NCBI RefSeq assembly: GCF_902374955.1
Contig: NZ_CABKRX010000024.1
Location: 1 to 16,739 of the forward strand
Direction: 5' to 3'
Length of the DNA stretch: 16,739 nucleotides
DNA from: Bacillus massilioanorexius
GTDB lineage: Bacteria; Bacillota; Bacilli; Bacillales; DSM-1321
The notes beneath the pieces are model-generated. The model searched no databases, was not told the DNA's origin, and was given only the letters and a program-made list of their open reading frames with translations. Shown here one piece after another: positions 1 to 5,981 of the stretch. The stretch's first letter is position 1, and the number at the start of each line of letters is the position of its first letter. Position numbers and translations under genes: made by a program.

Positions 1-1
1 C

Positions 2-142
2 CCTGAACTGGATATATCATGGTATCTTAAATGCCCCCATGCGGGATGTAGAGCTGCTCTTCTACATAAGAATGATCTATCTTCATGTATAGTATATACA
101 GAATTCGTCGGTTTTACAAGTGTTTATCGATATATTACCTAA
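2..142 (+). other. Left-edge open frame, possible gene end
   Basis: One plus-strand frame is open from the window edge for about 46 codons to a stop near 142, and contains a CPHAGC-like cysteine cluster. No start codon is visible because the frame enters from outside. A second frame is also open for about 28 codons, so chance is a fair explanation. The stretch looks slightly less AT-rich than its surroundings. It could be the end of a neighbouring gene or simply the edge of the element. I do not recognise it. Confidence 0.15.
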
Positions 143-177
143 CGGTTTGTTGCGTCATATGGATTTAAAGGTGTTGC

Positions 178-212
<35 letters not shown>

Positions 213-213
<1 letters not shown>

Positions 214-881
214 CATCCATAAACTGTATTACCTATTCTAATATTTAATTTATCGCTGTTCTCTTGATCTCTTACTCTTTTTTGAGTAATAGTTACAAAC
301 TGTGAAATGTTTTGCGCCTGGAAGAAATGGATATTTGGATATGTTGGAATTTCATATCGTGTGTCTGTGATTATTAATACTCTGGGAAAAACTTTACGTT
401 CTTTTGGCTGCCACGCTTCGTTTTTCCATTCCCCATTCATGTAATAAGACATATACCGTTCAAACTTAGCGTCCATAACCTTTTTAGAGTAAATGGACCT
501 TTGAATTTCAAGAAAGAACGGAGCGTTCTTCCAGATCATAAAGGCATCTGGTTCCATATAACTTTTGCCATACTTCGGTTCCACAATAAATTCTTTTGGT
601 GGCTGAACTTTCAGCAGTGAGATATAAAATTGAGCAATAGCAAGAAAGTGAGGGATTTTAGCTGAATCTTTTTTTATAGGAGCTGGTGAGGGAAAGTAAA
701 TGTAAGGTTGTTGGTTCGAATTTATTTCGATGTGGCCATCTCTTCTCATTCGTTTCAATACAGTATTACATGACGTAATTGGATTCTTGAGATTGGAGAA
801 ATGTAAATCAATAATATTATCTCTTGTTAAGCATCTAAATCGTTGTAAATTCTTTAAAATATCCATGTCTCGTTTTTTCAT
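213..881 (-). CDS. Replication-relaxation family protein
   Basis: This 222-aa protein resembles the plasmid replication-relaxation (Replic_Relax) family, whose biochemistry is poorly known. An N-terminal winged-helix-like segment (residues 1-55, with a basic KRMRRDGH turn) is followed by a core with PDA at 111-113, FFLEIQ at 122-127, and a conserved-looking Lys at 139 and ERY at 141-143. Family members often carry PDA followed by a hydrophobic strand and ExD; here the motif reads EIQRS. The spacing recalls PD-(D/E)XK nuclease folds, which is my inference. The start is set by an AAAGAGGTG ribosome site. It lies 43 bases downstream of the FtsK-like gene on the same strand and is probably cotranscribed. 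This pairing is common on Gram-positive mobile elements and suggests a role in DNA processing or transfer. Family call fairly sure, function not. Confidence 0.7.
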
Positions 882-924
882 AATCGCACCTCTTTTTTGA
901 AAACGTAAAATTGCGTTCTCAAAA

Positions 925-2076
925 TTAGTCTAACACCTCGAATATAGCGTCAATAATTTCACTATCTTTTTTATTTGCTTTGTAATGCTTTTTTTTCGTA
1001 CGTTTAGTAATCGGAGACTTATAACATTCTAAAATTTTTTTCGCTTCTTCTAGGGGTAAGAATGGGGCTTGAATTTCGTTTAGATTGTCTAATCCATCTA
1101 ATTTAAGTAACATTTTCCCATCACCTTTTAATTTTTCACTTCCTGGGGTACCTATTACACGTGCATTGATTAGATCAGCGCATTTAAATCCCATTCTTAC
1201 TGTTAAATTGTTTTTTAAGGCACCTTCTAATAGTTTAGAATCAGGCCTTTGCATAGAAAGTATTAAAAAAATACCTAATGCACGACCGATGGAACTTATA
1301 TCCTCTACAATGCTCATTATGTTCTTTTCTTTCTTCAGTAAGGCCACTTCGTCGATACATAAAACAATGTAAGGTGGAGGGTTAGATAGGTCATCAATAT
1401 GTGCAACTTCATGATTGTCTAAAAGATCTCCACGTCTTTTCAGTTCTGAGTTGATATAATCTAGGATTGGCAACAATTGTACAGTATTGATGCTAACTTC
1501 TTTTACTGATGAAACACCTCTAAATAGATGAAATTCTGATCTCTTTAAATCGCCCAAGTAAAATTCTACGCGGGCATTTATTGTAATTAGAGTTGTAAGG
1601 ATAGATCGTATTTGAGTTGATTTCCCTGAACCTGTTTCACCGGCTATGAGCAAATGAGGATATTTAAGCATGTCATATGCAATCTTTTTTCCTTTCATAT
1701 CTAGACCACAAACGATGGGTAATTTCATGTTCTTTATTAGTTCTTTGTACTGTTCTATGTCGTAACGGATAACGCTTGGAAGGCTTGATATATATACAGT
1801 AAGAGTAAATTTCTTTACGTTTCCTTTTAACTCAATGCGTTCTCCAAAGACTTGTTTAAATACATACTCTTTCTTGATCATGTCTTTTGGATCCATCCCT
1901 GAAGGAATGGTAAATACATATTCAATTACATCTTCGTTAGAGGTAACAGCATGAATTTTAGGATAGATTTTACCGGTGGTGTTTCCATAGGAATACGCGA
2001 CACCCATTTCACCTAATTTGAAGGCTTTTTGTAGTTCTTGCTTCGCTTTTTGTTTGATGTACCATTCTTTAATCAT
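925..2076 (-). CDS. FtsK/SpoIIIE-type DNA translocase
   Basis: A 383-aa ATPase of the FtsK/SpoIIIE/TcpA class. Walker A (AGETGSGKST) lies at 145-154 and Walker B (YIVLCIDEVA) at 236-245. They are followed by the family's MQRPDS stretch (275-280), the NNLTVRMGFK segment (289-298) and GSEKLKGDGKML (312-323). The N-terminal 120 residues have no obvious membrane span, unlike FtsK itself, and no gamma DNA-reading domain is visible; the C-terminus is a basic tail (KRTKKKHYK). The start follows a GGAGGTAAAAA ribosome site. Size and layout match the coupling/translocase proteins of Gram-positive integrative and conjugative elements (ConQ/TcpA type) and of small plasmids. The expected job is ATP-driven DNA pumping for transfer or segregation, perhaps membrane-anchored through the two-TM protein encoded upstream. 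ATPase call firm, transfer role inferred. Confidence 0.85.
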   Translation of the reverse strand: MIKEWYIKQKAKQELQKAFKLGEMGVAYSYGNTTGKIYPKIHAVTSNEDVIEYVFTIPSGMDPKDMIKKEYVFKQVFGERIELKGNVKKFTLTVYISSLPSVIRYDIEQYKELIKNMKLPIVCGLDMKGKKIAYDMLKYPHLLIAGETGSGKSTQIRSILTTLITINARVEFYLGDLKRSEFHLFRGVSSVKEVSINTVQLLPILDYINSELKRRGDLLDNHEVAHIDDLSNPPPYIVLCIDEVALLKKEKNIMSIVEDISSIGRALGIFLILSMQRPDSKLLEGALKNNLTVRMGFKCADLINARVIGTPGSEKLKGDGKMLLKLDGLDNLNEIQAPFLPLEEAKKILECYKSPITKRTKKKHYKANKKDSEIIDAIFEVLD

Positions 2077-2097
2077 TTTTTACCTCCAGTTTTGATG

Positions 2098-2267
2098 GCA
2101 CAAAATCGTGCTGACGATAGGGTAATGTCGTTCTACGAAATTCGTTGTGCGATTAACCGACGGAAAATTCCGTTCGTTGTTATATTTAAAGGTACTCCTC
2201 AAATTGAGGATTAGCTTTTAGCTCAACGGAAAATTTCGTTCAGCTATCAGTTGGACATTTTTGTCCA
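2098..2267. repeat. Cluster of six short palindromes
   Basis: The 194-base gap between the two-TM protein gene and the FtsK-like gene holds six inverted repeats: GCAC/GTGC (2098-2111), ACGAA-A-TTCGT (2135-2145), ACGGAA-AA-TTCCGT (2160-2173), TCCTCAA-A-TTGAGGA (2196-2210), a 13-bp-arm repeat with one mismatch and one wobble (2219-2246), and TGGACA-TTTT-TGTCCA (2252-2267). None is followed by a T-run on either strand, so simple terminators are unlikely. They could be operators, an RNA leader, or part of a transfer or single-strand origin. Confidence 0.8.
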
Positions 2268-2270
2268 CTC

Positions 2271-2588
2271 TTAAAAAAATGAAAGTTGAGATATAAGCAC
2301 ATACATAGCAGCTAAGCCGACAATCGGAAAAGCTATCTTTAAAAATGTGTAAATTGCTTCAGCAAAGGCAACATGACCATAATTAGCAAGTGTTCTTTCT
2401 AACAACGCTACAAGAACGACTCCTCCAGCAATCATGATGAAAGTAGAATCAATAAACATAGCTGGATGAAGTGGGATGAATGAATAATTTATACTCTGCC
2501 GTTTTGTAGAATTAGAAGCGTTATTTATGCGTTCTTTCTTCATAAAATCTTGAAATTTTATAGTCTGTATTTTTGTTTTAAAGAGCAT
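2271..2588 (-). CDS. Small two-TM membrane protein
   Basis: A 105-aa protein with a basic, polar N-terminal half (about 1-40) and two hydrophobic spans near 47-64 and 78-100. The start is the methionine of MLFKTK, which sits after a strong GGAGGTG ribosome site; an upstream in-frame ATG at 2615 would add nine residues but places the initiation region inside a stem and lacks a good ribosome site. It precedes the FtsK-like gene on the same strand. Because that ATPase lacks its own membrane segment, this protein is a candidate anchor or channel partner; that is inference from context only. Its size and two-helix layout also recall pilin-like transfer proteins, but I see no family motif. Confidence 0.65.
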   Translation of the reverse strand: MLFKTKIQTIKFQDFMKKERINNASNSTKRQSINYSFIPLHPAMFIDSTFIMIAGGVVLVALLERTLANYGHVAFAEAIYTFLKIAFPIVGLAAMYVLISQLSFF

Positions 2589-2605
2589 GGTTTTACACCT
2601 CCAGG

Positions 2606-2640
2606 AAGGGCGCACATGGCACCAATAAAGTCACGCCCTT
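2606..2640 (-). promoter_or_regulatory. Leader hairpin upstream of the two-TM gene
   Basis: AAGGGCG (2606-2612) and CGCCCTT (2634-2640) form a perfect 7-bp stem with a 21-base loop. On the minus strand the stem ends a few bases before the GGAGGTG ribosome site, so it could influence initiation. T-richness lies on the upstream side, which argues against a terminator for this gene. Confidence 0.4.
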
Positions 2641-2702
2641 AAAAATTGGATATTTAGCCAACTTTAACGAAGTAAAGCAACCCTTGATATTACTGGTGAT
2701 TA

Positions 2703-2789
2703 TTAAACTTTTATTGAAACTCTACATGAAACTATTAGTGAAACTCTACGTGAAACTTAGTTTCATACAGAGTTTCATATAAAGTTTCA
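2703..2789. repeat. 12-bp-phased inverted array of TGAAACT heptamers
   Basis: Four perfect TGAAACT copies start at 2715, 2727, 2739 and 2751, with a degenerate TTAAACT in phase at 2703. Three perfect AGTTTCA copies start at 2759, 2771 and 2783. Every step is exactly 12 bp except at the centre, where TGAAACT-T-AGTTTCA forms a 15-bp palindrome (2751-2765). Regular iterons with a fixed period and an inverted centre are typical of plasmid centromeres and cooperative operators, such as ParR, TubR or omega-type sites. The protein that binds here is not known. Confidence 0.85.
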
Positions 2790-2839
2790 TTACTTTAATT
2801 ATTTAAATGTGCAAGTTATCCGTTCTTTAGCTGTTCTTT

Positions 2840-2856
2840 TAAATTTGGCAACATAA
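2840..2856 (+). repeat. Dispersed motif TAAATTTGGCAACATAA, copy 1
   Basis: This 17-mer is identical to the copy at 4314-4330. Near-copies occur at 5931-5949 and 9399-9412, and in reverse orientation at 15999-16011. All are intergenic. Confidence 0.7.
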
Positions 2857-3168
2857 GTCTTCTTTAGTGTCGTAATTATCGTTCTTTATTTTTATAATTT
2901 TTTGGTTTCCTCCCTCGCGCTCCCACCTTCCCTCCGTTCGCTTTGCTCTCTAAACACTTTTTTATTTCCTTTTAAATCAGTCTGTTTAAGCCAAAAACAA
3001 TGGTAGCAATACTTTAGTAGATAATTTGGTAATTACCTTTTTCAATTACTTGTAGCTGCAATGTTTTCTATCATGGTTAATCTTATGTAGCACTGATTGT
3101 CCACGTTTCCTATTTTTCGGATGTTTAAATATTAGGATTTGTGTCCAAGCTTGATTTAAAAGGTATGC

Positions 3169-3182
3169 GCTCAAAATTGAGC
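3169..3182. promoter_or_regulatory. Palindrome GCTCAA-AA-TTGAGC, candidate operator
   Basis: This inverted repeat lies about 20 bases before the start of the Xre regulator at 3205. It shares the CTCAA/TTGAG arms with palindromes at 2196-2210 and 3481-3496. A site just upstream of a regulator gene is typical of autoregulation. Confidence 0.45.
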
Positions 3183-3204
3183 CGATAGACGGAGGGTAGA
3201 AATA

Positions 3205-3435
3205 ATGGATTGGTTTTTTCTTGGTAAAAAGAGATCAAAATTCGGTAAGTTCCTGGATAACAATTCAATTTCTCAACAGGATCTATCCAGAGAAAGTGGA
3301 GTAAGCAAAAGTACAATTAGTCGATTGTGCCAACCTGAAGATTTTGAACCTAATATGAATACAGCTAAAAAAGTGATAAATACATTGAGAAAGTTAGGCC
3401 ATAAAGTGGATTACGATGATTTCTGGAGTATGTAG
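3205..3435 (+). CDS. Small Xre-family transcriptional regulator
   Basis: A 76-aa DNA-binding protein. A Cro/CI-type helix-turn-helix spans about 21-41 (ISQQDLSRESGVSKSTISRL), followed by two helices and a short DYDDFW tail, as in minimal Xre regulators. The ATG follows a GGAGGG ribosome site. It stands alone on the plus strand between minus-strand genes, flanked by CTCAA/TTGAG palindromes at 3169-3182 and 3481-3496, with a third at 2196-2210. These could be its own binding sites and would let it control itself and the FtsK/relaxation operon; that link is inference. No effector domain or self-cleavage motif is present, so any induction would need a partner or a change in protein level. Confidence 0.8.
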   Translation: MDWFFLGKKRSKFGKFLDNNSISQQDLSRESGVSKSTISRLCQPEDFEPNMNTAKKVINTLRKLGHKVDYDDFWSM

Positions 3436-3480
3436 AGGTAAGCACGAATCTGGTCCGCCAACTTTGGCGGTTGAAATGAT

Positions 3481-3496
3481 TCCTCAAAATTGAGGA
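3481..3496. promoter_or_regulatory. Palindrome TCCTCAA-AA-TTGAGGA
   Basis: Perfect 7-bp arms around AA, between the Xre gene and the terminator of the convergent operon. There is no T-run after it, so it is unlikely to be an intrinsic terminator. It matches the palindromes at 2196-2210 and 3169-3182. Confidence 0.5.
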
Positions 3497-3498
3497 GT

Positions 3499-3530
3499 GA
3501 AAAAAGCCGGGTACAAAACTGGACCCGGCT
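3499..3530 (-). terminator. Intrinsic terminator of the MerR/coiled-coil operon
   Basis: On the minus strand AGCCGGGT and ACCCGGCT (plus 3505-3512 and 3523-3530) make a perfect GC-rich 8-bp stem with a 10-base loop, followed by six T. It sits at the stop codon of the coiled-coil protein gene. Confidence 0.9.
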
Positions 3531-4069
3531 CAATCTTTACTAAAAAAACTAAATAAACCTTTACGTTTCTTTTTCTGCTCTTCCTGTGCTTCTAGGAGGA
3601 GCCTTTTTGTTTCTTGTGATTGTTTTAGAGATTCCATAAGTAGTTCGTCACGCTTATTTAAACGTTCTTCTATGTATTTTTGTTGTTCTTCTAACTTTTC
3701 TAGAAGCTGTTTATTAAAAGTTTCTTGCTGTTCGATGTGGCTCATTAATTTTTCGATAATCTCATTTGAATCACGTAATTGAGGAACACTGTTCTCGGTG
3801 TTCGTCACTAAGGACGTATCCTCTTTAAACTTTGATACAACAATTAAAGATGCGTTCTCTAATGTGAAATTTTGAACCTGTATTAACTGTCTTAGGTGTC
3901 TGAGGATCACTACATCCCTTTCGTAGAACACTCTACGATTATTGTCTGTTCTAGGAAAGAAATATTCATGAGCTTCTAATGCTAAGCACCATTTACGAAG
4001 TGTGCTATCTCCAATACCTAAGTTAATACTAACTTCTTTTGGTGAAAGTGGTTTCTCCGTTCCTTGCAT
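3530..4069 (-). CDS. MerR-HTH/coiled-coil DNA-binding protein (DUF3967-like)
   Basis: A 179-aa protein with a MerR-type winged HTH at about 7-65 (SPKEVSINLGIGDSTLRKWC, then RRVFYERDVVILRHL). A linker leads to a long, Gln/Glu-rich coiled coil at about 102-165 and a basic KKKRKGLFSFF tail, possibly membrane- or DNA-touching. This layout matches the DUF3967 proteins of Bacillus plasmids. It resembles RacA of Bacillus and the pSK1 Par protein, both of which join a MerR-like HTH to a coiled coil for DNA segregation or anchoring. It lacks the ligand or metal-binding Cys of classical MerR activators. The start has a GAGGTGAGGA ribosome site and overlaps the upstream 64-aa gene by 41 bases. The nearby heptamer array at 2703-2789 is a candidate target. 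Domain call good, segregation role inferred. Confidence 0.75.
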   Translation of the reverse strand: MQGTEKPLSPKEVSINLGIGDSTLRKWCLALEAHEYFFPRTDNNRRVFYERDVVILRHLRQLIQVQNFTLENASLIVVSKFKEDTSLVTNTENSVPQLRDSNEIIEKLMSHIEQQETFNKQLLEKLEEQQKYIEERLNKRDELLMESLKQSQETKRLLLEAQEEQKKKRKGLFSFFSKD

Positions 4070-4223
4070 CGTTCCTCACCTCTTTGTCTCTATTGTAGTC
4101 TAAGTTTGGACTTGATGACAGAGATTCTTCTCTTATTTTTTTGCGTATTATCATACCTATTTCTTTGTATACCTCCTTTTTTACTTTCTCGAATAATGGT
4201 CCTTTGTGAACTGTAACTTTCAT
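4029..4223 (-). CDS. Small hypothetical protein upstream of the MerR/coiled-coil gene
   Basis: A 64-aa basic protein with an N-terminal amphipathic Lys-rich stretch (KVKKEVYKEIG, then IIRKKIREE) and a polar C-terminus. It has a strong GGAGGAGA ribosome site, which supports real translation. Its end overlaps the start of the MerR/coiled-coil gene by 41 bases in another frame, so the two are probably translationally coupled. I recognise no family. As first gene of the operon it may be a partner or regulator of the coiled-coil protein. Confidence 0.6.
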   Translation of the reverse strand: MKVTVHKGPLFEKVKKEVYKEIGMIIRKKIREESLSSSPNLDYNRDKEVRNDARNGETTFTKRS

Positions 4224-4251
4224 TATCTCTCCTCCAATTTGAAATATTATG

Positions 4252-4268
4252 TAAACTAGATTAGTTTA
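4252..4268. promoter_or_regulatory. Palindrome TAAACTA-GAT-TAGTTTA, candidate operator
   Basis: Perfect 7-bp arms around GAT, about 30 bases upstream of the 64-aa gene on the minus strand, in the expected promoter region. A minus-strand CATAAT/TAATAT -10-like box abuts it. MerR-type proteins bind such inverted repeats, so autoregulation by the operon's MerR-HTH protein is possible. Confidence 0.5.
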
Positions 4269-4313
4269 TTTCTCGTAAGTAGTTACTTTAAACCTTGATA
4301 AACAAGCATTTTA

Positions 4314-4330
4314 TAAATTTGGCAACATAA
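4314..4330 (+). repeat. Dispersed motif TAAATTTGGCAACATAA, copy 2
   Basis: Identical to 2840-2856 over 17 bases. It lies 23 bases before the -35 box of the recombinase promoter. Confidence 0.7.
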
Positions 4331-4353
4331 CATTAATTAAGTTTCGAAATATG

Positions 4354-4382
4354 TTGACAACGAATTATTAATCTTATAATAT
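4354..4382 (+). promoter_or_regulatory. Promoter of the tyrosine recombinase gene
   Basis: A consensus TTGACA (4354-4359) is followed by TATAAT at 4375-4380 with a short 15-bp spacer, or by TAATAT at 4377-4382 with a 17-bp spacer. A sigma-A promoter is likely. The 19-bp operator-like element at 4395-4413 lies just past the expected transcription start. Confidence 0.7.
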
Positions 4383-4394
4383 AAAATTAGTTAT

Positions 4395-4413
4395 AAAACG
4401 AAATAAACGTTTT
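4395..4413 (+). promoter_or_regulatory. Operator-like element AAAACGAAATAAACGTTTT
   Basis: AAAACG/CGTTTT arms around a 7-base centre, just downstream of the recombinase promoter. It differs at only two central bases from the 19-mer inside the divergent promoter at 5888-5906, so the same repressor may hold both. Confidence 0.65.
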
Positions 4414-4446
4414 GGTGTTCGGATTTTAGGGAATGGAGTGAGATAA

Positions 4447-5310
4447 ATGAAAAATAATGATTATTTAGAAGCTTTCTGTGATTATCTGTTCGAAGAAGAG
4501 AAAAGTAAGCTAACTGTATATGGTTATAAATTGGACGTGAATCATTTTTTATCCTTCATTGATAAACCTATTTCTCAATTAAATAGGACTGATATTACGG
4601 CCTACAAAGAGTGTTTAAGAGATAAGAAATTACAAACATCTTCAATAAATCGCAAACTTGTAAGTATTAAGCAATTTATTGATTATATTAACGATCGATT
4701 TGAGACCGGAATCACTGTTCGGATTCGCCAGGATAAAGTACAAAAACAGTATGCTTTAAATGATGATGAATTATTAACTGAAAGTGATTATACTCAATTG
4801 ATAGATGCTATTGCTGCAGCTGGAGATGTTCGAACTAAAGCCATGTTTGAAGCAATGTATTATTCAGGAATGCGTGTTAGTGAAATGTTGCAATTGCGTG
4901 TAGATCACGTTAAAGATGGTAAAAAAACAATAGAAGATATAAAAGGAAAAGGCGGTAAATATCGAACCATATATATAAGTGAAAAACTTATAGAATCCTT
5001 AAAAGAATATTTAGCTGTTCGTAAACAGCCTTTTTCAAGTAATACTAATTTATTATTTGTTGGAACTAGAGGACCAATCACACGGCACACTGCACATAAA
5101 GAAATGAAGAAGTATGCTGAAAGGATTAATATCGAATCTACGAAGGCTCATGTTCATAATTTACGTCATTTATTTGGATTAAGATTAGCTTCTAAAGGTG
5201 TTCCCATACAAGACATAGCAAAATATATGGGGCATACTAGTATTGAAGTGACGAAGATTTATTTAGAAAAACCACAATCATATTATGCGAATCTTATTGA
5301 TCAATTATAA
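4447..5310 (+). CDS. Tyrosine recombinase / integrase (XerC/D-like)
   Basis: A 287-aa site-specific recombinase. An N-terminal SAM-like core-binding domain (about 1-90) precedes the catalytic domain. The catalytic set appears complete: Arg143 in SGMRVSE, a Lys in the beta-hairpin (GKGGK, 167-171), His237 and Arg240 in HNLRH, His263 in MGHTS and the nucleophile Tyr272 in TKIYLEK. It is compact and lacks the extra N-terminal arm-binding domain of large lambda-type integrases, so XerC/D-like resolution, integration or multimer resolution are all possible. The start is supported by the upstream GGAATGGAGTG and the promoter at 4354. A Cys-rich small gene follows after 16 bases. The 19-bp element downstream of the promoter suggests control by the HTH repressor at 5590. 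Confidence 0.9.
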   Translation: MKNNDYLEAFCDYLFEEEKSKLTVYGYKLDVNHFLSFIDKPISQLNRTDITAYKECLRDKKLQTSSINRKLVSIKQFIDYINDRFETGITVRIRQDKVQKQYALNDDELLTESDYTQLIDAIAAAGDVRTKAMFEAMYYSGMRVSEMLQLRVDHVKDGKKTIEDIKGKGGKYRTIYISEKLIESLKEYLAVRKQPFSSNTNLLFVGTRGPITRHTAHKEMKKYAERINIESTKAHVHNLRHLFGLRLASKGVPIQDIAKYMGHTSIEVTKIYLEKPQSYYANLIDQL

Positions 5311-5326
5311 GAAGGAGAAATGATAT

Positions 5327-5554
5327 ATGGATCATGTAATGAATAGTTTGAGAAACTGGAAGCATATATTCGAGGAAACAGTACCAGATGATAAAAAAGC
5401 TATTAAGTGTATCGACAATGCACTTACGGAGTTACATAAATATCACGACAGAAAGATAACAGATAATTGTATATCTTGTGGTGTCCCAGTAGGTAATACA
5501 AATAAAGGTGTTAACACTAAGATAGGTAAAGTATGTAAAGAATGTTGTATTTAA
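5327..5554 (+). CDS. Small Cys-rich, zinc-ribbon-like protein
   Basis: A 75-aa protein. The first 45 residues are helical and charged. The C-terminus has two knuckles, CISC at 48-51 and CKEC at 70-73 (plus Cys74), which could hold one zinc ion as a ribbon. An AAGGAG ribosome site sits nine bases before the ATG. It begins 16 bases after the recombinase stop, so the two share an operon. A small gene right after an integrase is often a recombination directionality factor or DNA-binding accessory, but no excisionase HTH is visible. I do not recognise the family. Confidence 0.65.
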   Translation: MDHVMNSLRNWKHIFEETVPDDKKAIKCIDNALTELHKYHDRKITDNCISCGVPVGNTNKGVNTKIGKVCKECCI

Positions 5555-5561
5555 TAAAAAA

Positions 5562-5602
5562 TAAAAGGCCGACCCAATTATGGGGGGGCCTATTTTTTTT
5601 CT
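5562..5602. terminator. Bidirectional terminator between convergent genes
   Basis: GGCC-ga-CCC (5567-5575) pairs with GGG-gg-GGCC (5582-5590 region) with an AT-rich loop. A-rich sequence lies on the left and eight T on the right, so it can end transcription from both the Cys-rich gene and the convergent HTH gene, whose stop codon overlaps the stem. Confidence 0.8.
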
Positions 5603-5805
5603 AATTTAATTGTATAACCCAGTAAATCAGCAACTTTTTTTAAATCTCTAATTCTCATTGCATCATTATCGAGGGCAGATTGAAAAGTTGTCTTTTTTAT
5701 ATCAATCGCTTCAGCGATCTTTTGAAATTGATCGTACTCAGTTTCCTCCATCATTAAACGTACAGCTGACTTAATACTTACTTCAGATAACTGTATTTCT
5801 TTCAT
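5590..5805 (-). CDS. Small HTH repressor (Cro/CI-like)
   Basis: A 71-aa protein with a compact HTH at about 25-47 (DQFQKIAEAIDIKKTTFQSAL) and the DLKKVADLLGYTIKLEKK tail common in small Xre-type regulators of mobile elements. A GAAGGGTGA ribosome site precedes the ATG. The gene is divergent from the small-gene operon starting at 5982, and the 176-base space between them has overlapping divergent promoters with the AAAACGAA...CGTTTT operator. A matching site follows the recombinase promoter. The likely role is a repressor of its own divergent operon and of int, forming the element's main maintenance switch. The HTH call is good; the regulon is inferred from the repeated sites. No peptidase domain is present for SOS-type self-cleavage. 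Confidence 0.8.
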   Translation of the reverse strand: MKEIQLSEVSIKSAVRLMMEETEYDQFQKIAEAIDIKKTTFQSALDNDAMRIRDLKKVADLLGYTIKLEKK

Positions 5806-5834
5806 ATTCTATCACCCTTCGACATTTTAAAATG

Positions 5835-5863
5835 ATTATATCATTTAAAAACGAATATTTAAA
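5835..5863 (-). promoter_or_regulatory. Promoter of the HTH repressor gene
   Basis: On the minus strand TATAAT (plus 5835-5840) is preceded at 17 bp by TTTAAA (plus 5858-5863), a weak -35. An AAAACGAA half-site (5848-5855) lies in the spacer, suggesting autoregulation. Confidence 0.6.
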
Positions 5864-5882
5864 TATAATTCATATATATTGG

Positions 5883-5911
5883 TTGACAAAACGAAATATT
5901 CGTTTTATTAT
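5883..5911 (+). promoter_or_regulatory. Operator-overlapped promoter of the small-gene operon
   Basis: TTGACA (5883-5888), a 17-bp spacer, then TATTAT (5906-5911): a strong sigma-A-type promoter. The spacer is almost wholly filled by the palindrome AAAACGAA-ATA-TTCGTTTT (5888-5906), so a bound repressor would block RNA polymerase directly. Confidence 0.8.
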
Positions 5912-5981
5912 GAAGTTACAAATAAAATACTAAATTTTAACAACATAACTACACAATTGTTAATTTAAAGGAGGAGTTTTT

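Larger units (their letters stand above)
2589..3204. other. 615-base gene-free structured region
   Basis: I see no convincing gene in this gap. It holds the leader hairpin at 2606-2640, the phased heptamer array at 2703-2789, one copy of the dispersed TAAATTTGGCAACATAA motif at 2840-2856, a pyrimidine-rich GC island at 2906-2950 and a GCTCAA/TTGAGC palindrome at 3169-3182. A non-coding, cis-acting role (centromere, transfer origin or regulatory hub) fits better than lost coding sequence. Confidence 0.6.

Noticed and set aside
1085..1372. Plus-strand ORF inside the FtsK-like gene
   Set aside because: Opposite a gene with clear Walker motifs; low-complexity shadow.
2252..2267. Hairpin as terminator of the two-TM gene
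   Set aside because: No T-run follows on the minus strand.
2703..2789. CRISPR array
   Set aside because: Repeat units are only 7 bases with 5-base spacers and turn around in the middle; no cas genes are present.
3125..3316. Minus-strand ORF overlapping the Xre gene
   Set aside because: It lies opposite a clear HTH gene, has no ribosome site and no recognisable protein features.
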